Below are positions 56,994-64,000 of a DNA stretch of 64,000 nucleotides, piece by piece. The DNA lies in assembly GCA_002369315.1 (NCBI GenBank), contig DFDW01000001.1, forward strand, positions 83,387 through 147,386. Reading direction: 5' to 3'. A program made the position numbers and the translations under genes. The stretch comes from Ruminococcaceae bacterium UBA3818 (GTDB lineage Bacteria > Bacillota > Clostridia > Oscillospirales > Ruminococcaceae). Below the pieces are notes generated by a model. The model was not told the DNA's origin, made no database searches, and saw only the letters and a program-made list of their open reading frames with translations. Positions within the stretch are counted from its first letter, which is position 1; the number at the start of each line of letters is the position of its first letter.

Positions 56994-58202
56994 TTGTCTG
57001 CCAGCAGCGTTACCAAAGATATCTACGCGGTCGGAATTCTCAATCCTGCCATGCGTATTTTCGATGTCGTAATGAAAACCGAATACGGTACCAGCTACAA
57101 TTCTTATCTCGTAAAGGGCGGCGAAAAAACAGCGTTGATCGAAACCTGCCATCTGACTTTTTTTGACCAGTATCTGGACAATATCCGCCAGGTTTGCGAT
57201 CCCGCCCAAATCGATTATATTATTCTCAACCACTGCGAACCGGACCATTCCGGCGTGCTGGGGCGGCTGGTCGAATTATGCCCCAAGGCAAAAATCCTAG
57301 TCAGCCAGGCAGGGTCTCTGTATCTGAAAAACATTACCAACAATCCCGCGCTTCCTGTCACCGTGGCCAAAGACGGAGAGAAGCTGGATCTGGGCGGAAA
57401 GACCCTGCAGTTTATTTCCGCGCCGTTTTTGCACTGGCCCGACTCCATGTTCACCTGGTGTCCCGAGGAAAAGGTTCTTTTCTCCTGCGACGTATTGGGC
57501 TCCCACTATTGCGAACCGTATACGTTTGACACCAACATGGCTTATCCCCAAAAATACGAAGAGGCTTTCAAAGGCTATTACGACGCGATTTTCGGGCCAT
57601 TCCCCTCTTATGTACAGAGCGGTCTGGCAAAGATAAAAGCGCTGGATGTGAAAACTGTCTGCAGCAGCCACGGCCCGGTGCTGACCAGCGGATGCCGTCT
57701 GGAATGGGCGATGGAGCGCTACGACGAGTGGAGCAAGCCTCATAAAAACGAGGTCCCGCTGATCCCGGTTTTCTACTGCTCCGCTTACGGCAATACCGGT
57801 AAGGTCGCCGGCATGCTGCGCGACGGCATTTTGGAAGAAATCCCGCAGGCTGATTGCCAGGTTTACGATATCAACGGTTACGATATGGGCTTCCTGCAGG
57901 GACTTTTGAACCGGTCCGACGCGTTCTGCATCGGCTCTCCCACCATCAACGCCGACGCGGTCGCGCCTGTGTGGAATCTGTTAAGCCATGTAGACGCCAT
58001 CAACAACCGCAAACGCCCGGTGCTGGTATTCGGTTCTTACGGCTGGAGCGGCGAGGCTGTTCCCAACCTGATCGCGCGTCTGAAAGGGCTGAAATCCAAC
58101 GTATTCGAAGAGGGCTTCCGCACCATTTTTGTCCCGTCGGAAGAAGAGCTGCAAAAAGCCAAAGATTTCGGCCGGCAGTTTGCGCAGTCTCTGGCAAAAT
58201 AG
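56994..58202 (+). CDS. fprA: FprA-type flavodiiron protein (A-type flavoprotein)
   Basis: 402 residues from a TTG at 56994 with GGAGG eight bases upstream. Reduces O2 to water and/or NO to N2O with electrons from rubredoxin. Lactamase-like diiron domain with ligands in NHCEPDHSG (H-x-E-x-D-H, residues 79-84), FLHWPDSM, SCDVLGSH and SSHGPV; C-terminal flavodoxin domain with FMN loop YCSAYGNTGKVA (about 260-271). All metal ligands are intact. It forms an oxidative/nitrosative defence unit with the rubredoxin upstream; the pathway is probably controlled by the divergent CRP. Confidence 0.96.
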   Translation: MSASSVTKDIYAVGILNPAMRIFDVVMKTEYGTSYNSYLVKGGEKTALIETCHLTFFDQYLDNIRQVCDPAQIDYIILNHCEPDHSGVLGRLVELCPKAKILVSQAGSLYLKNITNNPALPVTVAKDGEKLDLGGKTLQFISAPFLHWPDSMFTWCPEEKVLFSCDVLGSHYCEPYTFDTNMAYPQKYEEAFKGYYDAIFGPFPSYVQSGLAKIKALDVKTVCSSHGPVLTSGCRLEWAMERYDEWSKPHKNEVPLIPVFYCSAYGNTGKVAGMLRDGILEEIPQADCQVYDINGYDMGFLQGLLNRSDAFCIGSPTINADAVAPVWNLLSHVDAINNRKRPVLVFGSYGWSGEAVPNLIARLKGLKSNVFEEGFRTIFVPSEEELQKAKDFGRQFAQSLAK

Positions 58203-58237
58203 CGCCAGCCTTCGCGCAAAATACCAACGATATAAAA

Positions 58238-58279
58238 ACACAGCAGTGATGGGATTCTTCATCGCTGCTGTGTTTTTTA
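58238..58279 (+). terminator. Intrinsic terminator after fprA
   Basis: ACACAGCAGTGATG / CATCGCTGCTGTGT (one G-T pair), 8-base loop, then TTTTTTAT. Confidence 0.9.
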
Positions 58280-58464
58280 TGCTTGTTTTTCCGAATCGGA
58301 TTTGCGTGGGAAAATCTTCTCAAAACGGCAAACTACTATTGTATTTCACAAAAAATGTGATAAAATAATAGTTATTTTTAAGATAAATTACAAGTTTTAT
58401 TATGATATCCCGCCTTTTTCCAAAAGAGAATCCAATCGGCGGCAACAGAAAAGAGGAATCCGCT

Positions 58465-59355
58465 ATGTCTACGCATGCCCCTTCCCCCGGCGGAAAGGAA
58501 GCCGTCTTTGCCCAGAAAACAGAACCGGTCAATCTGCTTATCACGCTGAACGCCGCGTATATCCCGCCTTTGAAAGTGATGCTCTCTTCTCTTTTTCGCA
58601 CCAATCCCGGCAAACAGATTGATTTATACCTGCTCCATTCTTCGCTGACAGAAGAAGATCTTGCCTCTGTCCGCTCCGTACTGGCTGGCGGATGTACCCT
58701 GTATCCCATACAGGCGGACCGTTCTTTGCTGAAAGACGCGCCCATTACCGACCGTTATCCGCAGGAGATGTATTATCGTATTTTTGCGGCGAAATATCTG
58801 CCCGCGCATTTAACAAGGGTCCTTTACCTCGATCCGGATACGATTATCAATGGCCCGCTGGATGAATTGTACAAAATACCGTTGGACGGCTGGCTTTTTG
58901 CTGCGGCCTCCCATACCGGCCGCTTTTTCTCTGCGGTCAATTGGGGACGGCTGGATATGGAAAAGGGCAGCCTTTACATCAATTCCGGCGTAATGCTTCT
59001 CAATTTGGAGCGGCTGCGCCGTGAACAGGACGAAGCAGCCGTTTTCCGGTATATCCAAACACATAAGGAAAAACTCCTGCTACCGGATCAGGATATCATC
59101 AGCGCCCTTTATGCAGGGGAGATCCTCCCCCTTGACCCATTTGTGTATAACATGACAGAAAAACTGTTCACGCTGCGGCCCCATGCCGAGGCTTGGCGAA
59201 ACCTCGAATGGGTACGGGAGCATTCTGTTATTATCCATTACTGTGGACGCAATAAACCCTGGAAAGAAAACTATGTCGGCTCCCTGGGTATTTTTTACCG
59301 GGAAGCGGCAGCATCCATTCCCGTTTCGGCCCTGTCCGGGGAAAAACTCGCCTGA
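58465..59355 (+). CDS. Family 8 glycosyltransferase
   Basis: 296 residues from the ATG at 58465 (GAGGAATC). GT8 fold: VNLLITLNAAYIPPLKVML start, YYRIFAAKYLPAHLTRVLYLDPDTII (core RVLYLDPDTII, with DxD metal-binding at about 117-119), LYINSGVMLLNLERLR (core LYINSGVMLLNL) and VIIHYCGRNKPWK near the C-terminus (the conserved H-x3-KPW). Transfers a sugar from a UDP or dTDP donor to cell-wall or surface glycan. No membrane segment is visible. Isolated between terminators. Confidence 0.93.
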   Translation: MSTHAPSPGGKEAVFAQKTEPVNLLITLNAAYIPPLKVMLSSLFRTNPGKQIDLYLLHSSLTEEDLASVRSVLAGGCTLYPIQADRSLLKDAPITDRYPQEMYYRIFAAKYLPAHLTRVLYLDPDTIINGPLDELYKIPLDGWLFAAASHTGRFFSAVNWGRLDMEKGSLYINSGVMLLNLERLRREQDEAAVFRYIQTHKEKLLLPDQDIISALYAGEILPLDPFVYNMTEKLFTLRPHAEAWRNLEWVREHSVIIHYCGRNKPWKENYVGSLGIFYREAAASIPVSALSGEKLA

Positions 59356-59431
59356 ATTCGACCGGATGTTTCGAAAAGCGGCGGCGAATCATCTTCTTGG
59401 GGCATGCATTTCAATCATTCACCTGTTAACC

Positions 59432-59461
59432 CCCCTCCAACCGAAAATTGGAGGGGATTTT
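59432..59461 (+). terminator. Intrinsic terminator after the GT8 gene
   Basis: CCCCTCCAA / TTGGAGGGG with a 7-base loop, followed by ATTTTGATG. Confidence 0.75.
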
Positions 59462-59493
59462 GATGCCTATACCATCTTTGCGCTTTACAAATA

Positions 59494-59524
59494 CAAAAAG
59501 CAGGGCGGTTATACCGCCCTGCTT
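59494..59524 (-). terminator. Terminator of the tRNA-Thr gene
   Basis: AAAGCAGGGCGG / CCGCCCTGCTTT with a 5-base loop; T-run on the minus-strand 3' side, directly after the encoded CCA. Confidence 0.9.
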
Positions 59525-59600
59525 TGGAGCTAGTGACGTGACTCGAACACGCGACCTGCTGATTACGAATCAGCTGCACTACCGGCTGTGCTACACTAGC
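59525..59600 (-). tRNA. tRNA-Thr (anticodon CGU), CCA encoded
   Basis: Cloverleaf on the minus strand: 7-bp acceptor GCTAGTG/CACTAGC, anticodon arm GCTGA-TTCGTAA-TCAGC with CGU in the middle, T-arm with TTCGAGT, discriminator U and genome-encoded CCA. It reads ACG and complements the GGU/UGU threonine tRNAs. Confidence 0.95.
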
Positions 59601-59761
59601 GCAATATGATTTTGCTTTTGCCGCTCTTTTCAGTGATTTTCAAATGCCAAAACCATCCCGGCATAAAAAATCTCAATCTACCTACAATAAATTCCAAACT
59701 CTTCTTTGATATAAAACAAAGAAAGGGCTGGTTTTTTTCTTGCCACGGCCGAAGCATTATT

Positions 59762-59790
59762 ATTATATCCGTTCTGTTGCACTTCGTCAA
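59762..59790 (-). promoter_or_regulatory. Promoter for the tRNA-Thr transcript
   Basis: On the minus strand: TTGACG, 17-base spacer, TATAAT. The start would be near 59755, leaving a 155-base leader that holds no visible gene; the same gap carries a TAGAAT (59871-59876) for the plus-strand SGNH gene. Confidence 0.6.
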
Positions 59791-59907
59791 GTCGAACCGC
59801 AAAAAAAGAAGACAAAACACCGAGCTTGTTTTATCGGGAAAAAAGTCGTGCATTTCTATATGCTTTGTAGTAGAATAGGAAAAGAGCATGAAAGGAGACA
59901 GAAAATC

Positions 59908-60858
59908 ATGGCTTACCAAAAAATCAACCGGCGTCGGAAATACCGAAGGAAAAAAAGCTATCCTCTGGCGACCGTTTTTTTTACAATCTTGTTTTGCGTT
60001 GGCCTCTCGCTCGGGCTGGCAGCCCTTTGGCAGAATCACGATAAAAATTTGACTGCTTCTTCTGAAATCAAATCTTCCGCAGAAGAGCAGCCCTCTTCTT
60101 CCCAGCAGCAAAGCGAAGCAGAATCCTCTTTGGCCGACTCTTCTTCCAGTGCAGACGCTGAGGATGAAGTGCCTGCAGAATACGAATACTCCCTGCCGGT
60201 ACCGGAAAGCCAGCGGGTCACTTCCTCCTATTTTGACGACGCTCTTTTCGTCGGTGATTCGATCACCGCGGGGATTCAGTCCTATGCGCTGATGAAAAAC
60301 GCTTCGGTGGTGGCGTTTACCGGTATCAACACCGATACCATCATGACCAGGGAAGTCATCCGCAACGATGCCGGAGAATTGGAAACCATGCCTCAGGCCA
60401 TCAGCCGCTGCCAGAATGTGAAGAAAGTATATGTTATGCTGGGCGCCAACGGGGTTGCCTGGATCGGCAAAGAAAGCTTTGTCAAAAATTACGGCGTTTT
60501 TCTCGACACCATCCGGCAGCAGCATCCGGATGCCGATATTTATGTGCAGTCCATCCTGCCTGTCACGGCAAGCAAGGAACAGAGCGACCCCCGGTTCGCC
60601 AACAGCAAGATCAGGGAGTACAACGCCGCTTTGCAAGACATGGCACAGGAGAAAAAATATTATTATCTCAATGTGGCAGAAGCGTTCGCCGATGAGAACG
60701 GCTGTCTGCCCGAAGAGGCCAGCCCCACCGACGGCATGCATTTCGGGCCAAAATATTACGAAGTTTGGTTCGAGTATCTGAAAAACCATGTGGCCAATCC
60801 GGACAGTATTTCCGACAATGACACGTCAGGAGCGGATGTATCCTTTTCTGCCGCCTGA
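59908..60858 (+). CDS. Membrane-anchored SGNH/GDSL hydrolase
   Basis: 316 residues from the ATG at 59908 (AAAGGAG 10 bases upstream). A very basic N-terminus (RRRKYRRKKS) and one helix (about 20-40) anchor a Ser/Glu-rich linker (about 50-85) and an exported SGNH domain: VGDSITAGIQSYA (nucleophile Ser, about 114-125), GANGVAWIG (Asn block), SILPVTASKEQ, and PTDGMHFGPKYY with catalytic Asp and His. Likely an esterase removing acetyl groups from wall glycans. First of three genes with DUF4358 and a small membrane protein. Confidence 0.9.
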   Translation: MAYQKINRRRKYRRKKSYPLATVFFTILFCVGLSLGLAALWQNHDKNLTASSEIKSSAEEQPSSSQQQSEAESSLADSSSSADAEDEVPAEYEYSLPVPESQRVTSSYFDDALFVGDSITAGIQSYALMKNASVVAFTGINTDTIMTREVIRNDAGELETMPQAISRCQNVKKVYVMLGANGVAWIGKESFVKNYGVFLDTIRQQHPDADIYVQSILPVTASKEQSDPRFANSKIREYNAALQDMAQEKKYYYLNVAEAFADENGCLPEEASPTDGMHFGPKYYEVWFEYLKNHVANPDSISDNDTSGADVSFSAA

Positions 60859-60902
60859 TTCGGCCAAACCGAAAAAAACAATGATAACGGAGGAGTAAAA
60901 AA

Positions 60903-61376
60903 ATGAAAACAAAACTAATATCCATCGTGTGTGTATTTGCTCTGCTGCTGGCTTTAACCGCGTGCGGCGGGACCGGCAGCCAGGCGCAGAAATCCGCGGC
61001 TGAGATCGCCGACGCGATTTATAGCTCCCAGACGTTTCAAGACACGCTTCATGCCATTGACACGGATATGATCGGGGACTATTACCGCATCGACTCTGCC
61101 GACCTTTCCGACGCCAAAGTCTATGTCAGCGGGTCTTTCTCAACAGCCGAAGAAATCGCTGTCTTTCAGGCGTCTTCTTCCGACGCTGTCGAAAAAATCA
61201 AAAAAGCAATCGATATCCGTCTGGAAGATTTAAAACTGGCATTTGAGAATTATGTTCCCGGTGAAATGACCAAAATCAACGACCCGGTACTGGTCACCAA
61301 GGGAAATACCGTTGTGCTTGTTTTGGCCGACGATACAGCTTCCGTCTCTGACCAGGTAGACGAACTGCTGAAATAA
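60903..61376 (+). CDS. DUF4358 lipoprotein
   Basis: 157 residues, GGAGG upstream. Lipoprotein signal MKTKLISIVCVFALLLALTACGG (core LLLALTACG, lipobox LTAC, Cys at about 21) followed by DUF4358: IADAIYSSQTFQDTL, DYYRIDSADLSDAKVYVSGSFSTAEEIAVFQAS (core VYVSGSFSTAEEIAVFQ), then a paired helix and VLVTKGNTVVLVLAD. The family is always secreted and commonly near MBOAT/SGNH-type genes; function unknown. It lies 44 bases after the SGNH gene. Confidence 0.9.
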   Translation: MKTKLISIVCVFALLLALTACGGTGSQAQKSAAEIADAIYSSQTFQDTLHAIDTDMIGDYYRIDSADLSDAKVYVSGSFSTAEEIAVFQASSSDAVEKIKKAIDIRLEDLKLAFENYVPGEMTKINDPVLVTKGNTVVLVLADDTASVSDQVDELLK

Positions 61377-61392
61377 ACGAAAGAGGTTTTTT

Positions 61393-61746
61393 ATGTTCAT
61401 TGAGTGTTGGGTCATCATTGTTTTGATTCTGGCGATGGCTGTTATCATTACCCGGCGTGGCACGCTTCGGCAGGGAGTAGCGGTTTTGCCTTTGGCGCTT
61501 GTTCCTTTCGGATATCTGATTGCAGGCCCCATATCCCGCTGGCTGGATGGCTTTTTCCCCTCTATCAGTTCCGATTTGTTCCGCATGTCTCTCACGCTGG
61601 TTGCTTTGGTCTGCGCCTGCGTTTTGTTTGGTGTACTGGCGGGAAAAATGGGCGAAAAAACAACACGACGGGTCTATATGGTTCTCTGCGGCGGCTTCAG
61701 CGTTATTTTATCCATTGTATTGATTCATTCCATCCGCCCGTTTTAA
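61393..61746 (+). CDS. Small membrane protein, unknown function
   Basis: 117 residues, AGAGG before the ATG. Three hydrophobic segments (about 2-20, 28-50, 65-84) and a fourth at the C-terminus (about 95-113), with a positive KMGEKTTRRVYM loop. No family recognised. Sixteen bases after DUF4358, so it probably belongs to the same envelope-linked operon; it could be an acyl-donor or anchor subunit, but this is speculation. Confidence 0.65.
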   Translation: MFIECWVIIVLILAMAVIITRRGTLRQGVAVLPLALVPFGYLIAGPISRWLDGFFPSISSDLFRMSLTLVALVCACVLFGVLAGKMGEKTTRRVYMVLCGGFSVILSIVLIHSIRPF

Positions 61747-61773
61747 ACCCAAGGATTGGAAAGAGAGGTTCTT

Positions 61774-62682
61774 ATGAAGTTTGATATGACGAAAAGCAAG
61801 GCATCCATGACCGGCGCCTTATTGTTGGCCTCGCTGATTTGGGGTTCCGGTACAGTGCTGATGCAGGTGTGTATCGACGGCGGAATTGAAACCGGGCTGC
61901 AAATGTTTTTCCGGTTTTGGATCGGCGCTTTCTGCCTTGGGGTGCTGTCCCGCCAAAAACTTCGCCAGATGAACCGGCGACTTTGGGTATGCGGATTGCT
62001 CTGCGGGACCCTGCTGTTCTTTTCCTTTTTTATTTTGACTTTGGGGCTGGAGTTCACCACTCCCGCCAACAGCGCTTTTCTTTCTTCCAGCTCGATTATG
62101 CTTGTTCCTTTTATCAGCTGGATCATGCTCAAAATCCGGCCGGAGCGCAAGGTGTTTTTCGGTTGCTTTCTGTGTCTGATCGGCGTCGGCGTCCTTTCCC
62201 TGCAATTGAGCGGCGGCATCCATTTTACAACGGGGGATAGTCTCACGCTGCTCAGCGCCATCTTTTTCTCGTTTTACACCTGTACCGTTGCAAAAATCGC
62301 TGGCGGACTGGACGCTTCTCTTTTTACCTTTGTCCAGCTGCTAACGACCGCTATCTGGTCCACCGTTACCCTACCTGTCAGCGGCGCCGATTTTTCGGTC
62401 ATCGGGCAAAACTGGCTGTCACTGGGCGCCGTCATCTTTTTGGGACTGTTCAATACGGGGCTTTGCTATCTGATTCAAATGGTCGCGCAAAAAAGCCTGC
62501 CGCCAACACGCGTTTCGCTGATTCTCAGTTCCGAGGCGCTTTTCGGCGCTGTCTTTTCGGTCCTGGCCGGATATGACCCATTTTCGGTTCGGCTGGTGGT
62601 CGGCGGCGGCATTATGACGCTCGCGATTTTGATCGTCGAAACGGATTTGATTCATCTTCCCCGGCGAAAAGTTTCAGTATAA
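61774..62682 (+). CDS. EamA/DMT-family transporter
   Basis: 302 residues from the ATG at 61774 (AGAGAGG); the TTG at 61756 is less likely. Ten helices in two EamA repeats (residues about 10-145 and 155-295): LLLASLIWGSGTVLMQVCI near the start and SLILSSEALFGAVFSVLAGYDP near the end (core ILSSEALFGAVFSVLAG). It exports metabolites or amino acids; substrate unknown. Probably follows the SGNH-DUF4358 group in one transcript, 27 bases after it, but the function may be unrelated. Confidence 0.9.
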   Translation: MKFDMTKSKASMTGALLLASLIWGSGTVLMQVCIDGGIETGLQMFFRFWIGAFCLGVLSRQKLRQMNRRLWVCGLLCGTLLFFSFFILTLGLEFTTPANSAFLSSSSIMLVPFISWIMLKIRPERKVFFGCFLCLIGVGVLSLQLSGGIHFTTGDSLTLLSAIFFSFYTCTVAKIAGGLDASLFTFVQLLTTAIWSTVTLPVSGADFSVIGQNWLSLGAVIFLGLFNTGLCYLIQMVAQKSLPPTRVSLILSSEALFGAVFSVLAGYDPFSVRLVVGGGIMTLAILIVETDLIHLPRRKVSV

Positions 62683-62684
62683 AG

Positions 62685-62716
62685 AAAAAAGGACGGGAAA
62701 AATCCCGTCCTTTTTG
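62685..62716 (+). terminator. Intrinsic terminator
   Basis: AAAAAAGGACGGG / CCCGTCCTTTTT stem with a 6-base loop. Confidence 0.9.
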
Positions 62717-62773
62717 ACGATTTTTTCAGCAAAAAGGTGCAGCACCCCTTTGTCCGTGAACAGCAGGGCCTTT

Positions 62774-63433
62774 TTATAACAGCTGAAACCGATTTTTTTC
62801 AAATTTCAACCGTCCCTCATCTCGCATTTTACACAGTTCGTTGGACATCGCGCTTCGGTCAACAGACAAAAAATCCGCAAGCTGCTGGCGATTAAAAGGG
62901 ATTTCGAAACTGGCGCAATTTTGCCGTTTGGCCTCTTCCGACAAATAAGAAATTAACTTCTCTCGTGTGGAACGCTTTGACATATGTCCGAGTTTCTGTA
63001 CGAGTTTTCTGTTCTTTTCAGAAATGGCAAAAAACAGATTCTGCACCACCAATGCGTGAAAGCGGCAAGCTGACGGGCAGGTGGTAATGACGCGTTTCAC
63101 ATCAAAGAAAATCACAGCGCTGTCTTCTACCGCGACAACATCATTCAGCAAAGCGCCGCTGTCAGGGGCCATATAGGCTTCTCCAAACATTTCGCCAACA
63201 GAAATATGGCCGAGAATACTGCGGTTGCCCCAATAATCATCCTTTTGGATGTGCAAATTTCCATGGACCAAAACGGTGATATTGCTTAGATGCTCCCCTT
63301 GCCGCAAAACATACTCCCCCTTTTGATAGGTAGAGAGCCGGGCATTGAGGCAGGACAGCATCGACGCGATTTCATCATCGCCAACTCCGGCGAACATCTT
63401 CGTCCTTTTGAGAACGGGAATGTATTTTTTCAT
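62774..63433 (-). CDS. CRP/FNR-family transcriptional regulator (copy 2)
   Basis: 219 residues. Effector domain with GEYVLRQGEHLSNITVLVHG and SVGEMFGEAYM; HTH with FNRQQLADFLSVDRSAMSNELCKM. It has Cys residues at about 28, 119, 123 and more in the C-terminal part, so an Fe-S or redox signal is possible. It is divergent from a 4Fe-4S protein gene. The start codon is 15 bases after a GTTGT-AAAA-ACAAC palindrome, exactly the geometry seen for the CRP copy at 55612. A hybrid-cluster-protein regulator (HcpR-like) is a plausible identity. Confidence 0.92.
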   Translation of the reverse strand: MKKYIPVLKRTKMFAGVGDDEIASMLSCLNARLSTYQKGEYVLRQGEHLSNITVLVHGNLHIQKDDYWGNRSILGHISVGEMFGEAYMAPDSGALLNDVVAVEDSAVIFFDVKRVITTCPSACRFHALVVQNLFFAISEKNRKLVQKLGHMSKRSTREKLISYLSEEAKRQNCASFEIPFNRQQLADFLSVDRSAMSNELCKMRDEGRLKFEKNRFQLL

Positions 63434-63448
63434 AGACCATCTCTTTCT

Positions 63449-63462
63449 GTTGTAAAAACAAC
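63449..63462. promoter_or_regulatory. CRP/FNR-type operator palindrome 2
   Basis: GTTGT-AAAA-ACAAC, perfect 5-bp arms. It ends 15 bases before the CRP start codon and is centred 41.5 bases upstream of the start implied by TATTAT at 63485-63490. Confidence 0.75.
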
Positions 63463-63484
63463 TGATTCGTTTGAATGATTATAA

Positions 63485-63490
63485 TATTAT
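63485..63490 (+). promoter_or_regulatory. -10 box of the 4Fe-4S protein gene
   Basis: TATTAT, 22 bases after the palindrome, the same distance as at the other CRP locus; an overlapping TATAAT at 63480-63485 is an alternative. Confidence 0.5.
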
Positions 63491-63579
63491 TCTGTCATAA
63501 CATCAATGAAAATCGCAAATGTGGAAACGAAAAACCCGTAATGTAAAAAATAGTTTCAAAATGGAAAAGGAGTAGATAT

Positions 63580-64000
63580 ATGATTCGGAAAATCATCAAA
63601 ATCGATGAAGAAAAATGCAATGGCTGCGGTGCGTGTGCCGCTGCTTGTCACGAAGGCGCGATTGAAATGATAAATGGCAAAGCCAAACTCACCCGTGAGG
63701 ATTACTGCGATGGGCTGGGGGATTGTCTGCCCGCCTGCCCCGTGAATGCGATTTCTTTTGAAGAACGAGAAGCCCCCTCTTATGATGAAGCAGCGGTGCT
63801 TGCTTCAAAAGAGAAAAAGGCGCCGCCGCTGCCCTGCGGCTGCCCCGGCACAGCTTCAAAGCGCATCGAACCGCAGGCCTGTGCTGCGCCGGCATCTGCG
63901 TCCAGCATGAGCCAGCTCTCCCAATGGCCTGTTCAAATAAAACTCGTTCCGGTGAACGCACCTTATTTTAGCGGTTCGAACCTCTTGATCGCGGCAGACT
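63580..64000 (+). CDS. 4Fe-4S protein of the Hcp-associated type (3' partial)
   Basis: 140 residues before the window ends. AAAAGGAG precedes the ATG. The N-terminus has two Fe-S motifs, CNGCGACAAACHEGAIEM (C13-C16-C19-C23) and CDGLGDCLPACPVNAISF (the x-x-C variant of the second cluster), then an Ala/Pro-rich linker and QWPVQIKLVPVNAPYFSGSNLLIAAD (core VQIKLVPVNAPYF). This end resembles proteins found beside hybrid-cluster protein (hcp) genes in clostridia, which take part in NO/hydroxylamine reduction. The true neighbour lies outside the window. Confidence 0.85.
   Translation, partial: MIRKIIKIDEEKCNGCGACAAACHEGAIEMINGKAKLTREDYCDGLGDCLPACPVNAISFEEREAPSYDEAAVLASKEKKAPPLPCGCPGTASKRIEPQACAAPASASSMSQLSQWPVQIKLVPVNAPYFSGSNLLIAAD

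Noticed and set aside
59596..60789. 397-codon minus-strand frame
   Set aside because: Antisense to the SGNH gene and running across the tRNA promoter; no start signal and low-complexity translation.
1..64000. CRISPR arrays, insertion sequences, integrases or prophage genes
   Set aside because: No repeat-spacer pattern, transposase or recombinase motif was seen; DUF5131 alone is not proof of phage origin.

Overview
This window is an ordinary chromosomal segment of a spore-forming anaerobic Firmicute. An alpha/beta-type small acid-soluble spore protein, clostridial families (DUF4173, DUF2975, DUF1836, DUF4358, Cdd1), a rubredoxin/flavodiiron pair, 2-hydroxyacyl-CoA dehydratase activases, strong AGGAGG ribosome binding sites and frequent TTG/GTG starts all point to class Clostridia. 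An Oscillospirales-like gut organism is the best guess, but no 16S rRNA is present to settle it. I saw no insertion sequence, prophage, integrase or CRISPR array.

Layout. 1-9.4 kb: the end of an Fe-S aldo/keto reductase, then membrane proteins and small HTH regulators (DUF2975/HTH/DUF4173 operon), a PduL phosphotransacylase, a large exported protein of unknown function and a spore protein. 9.4-20 kb: an orphan fumarase beta subunit, a DivIVA-like coiled-coil protein, DUF1836, a hemolysin III-like protein, asparaginase, a ferredoxin, a uridine-kinase-like fusion, an MFS transporter, and a DUF969-DUF979-pyroglutamyl peptidase-GGCT cluster. 20-34 kb: pentapeptide-repeat and LUD proteins, homocysteine methyltransferase, a foldase, a MarR/MATE efflux unit with a readable promoter and operator, an acetyltransferase/uracil-DNA-glycosylase/acetyltransferase operon beside an SPL-like radical SAM and DUF5131 pair, a lipid kinase and small genes. 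34-42 kb: a split 2-hydroxyacyl-CoA dehydratase activase and a heterodimeric ABC exporter.

42-55.6 kb is the dominant unit: a 14-gene minus-strand operon for B12 uptake (btuF, btuC, btuD) and the later steps of cobamide synthesis (cbiA, cobT, cobU, cobS, a short CobU paralogue, cobC, cbiB, cobD, cbiP, cobO, cbiC). A cobalamin riboswitch followed by an intrinsic terminator controls it. Most corrin-ring methylation genes are absent and must lie elsewhere.

55.6-64 kb is redox defence and envelope. Two CRP/FNR regulators each face a divergent Fe-S or redox gene set (NrdD-tail protein, rubredoxin, FprA; and a 4Fe-4S protein cut by the window end). The two intergenic regions have the same geometry: a GTTG...CAAC palindrome 15 bases before the regulator start and centred at -41.5 of a possible divergent promoter. 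Between them lie a GT8 glycosyltransferase, tRNA-Thr(CGU), an SGNH esterase-DUF4358-membrane protein cluster and an EamA exporter.
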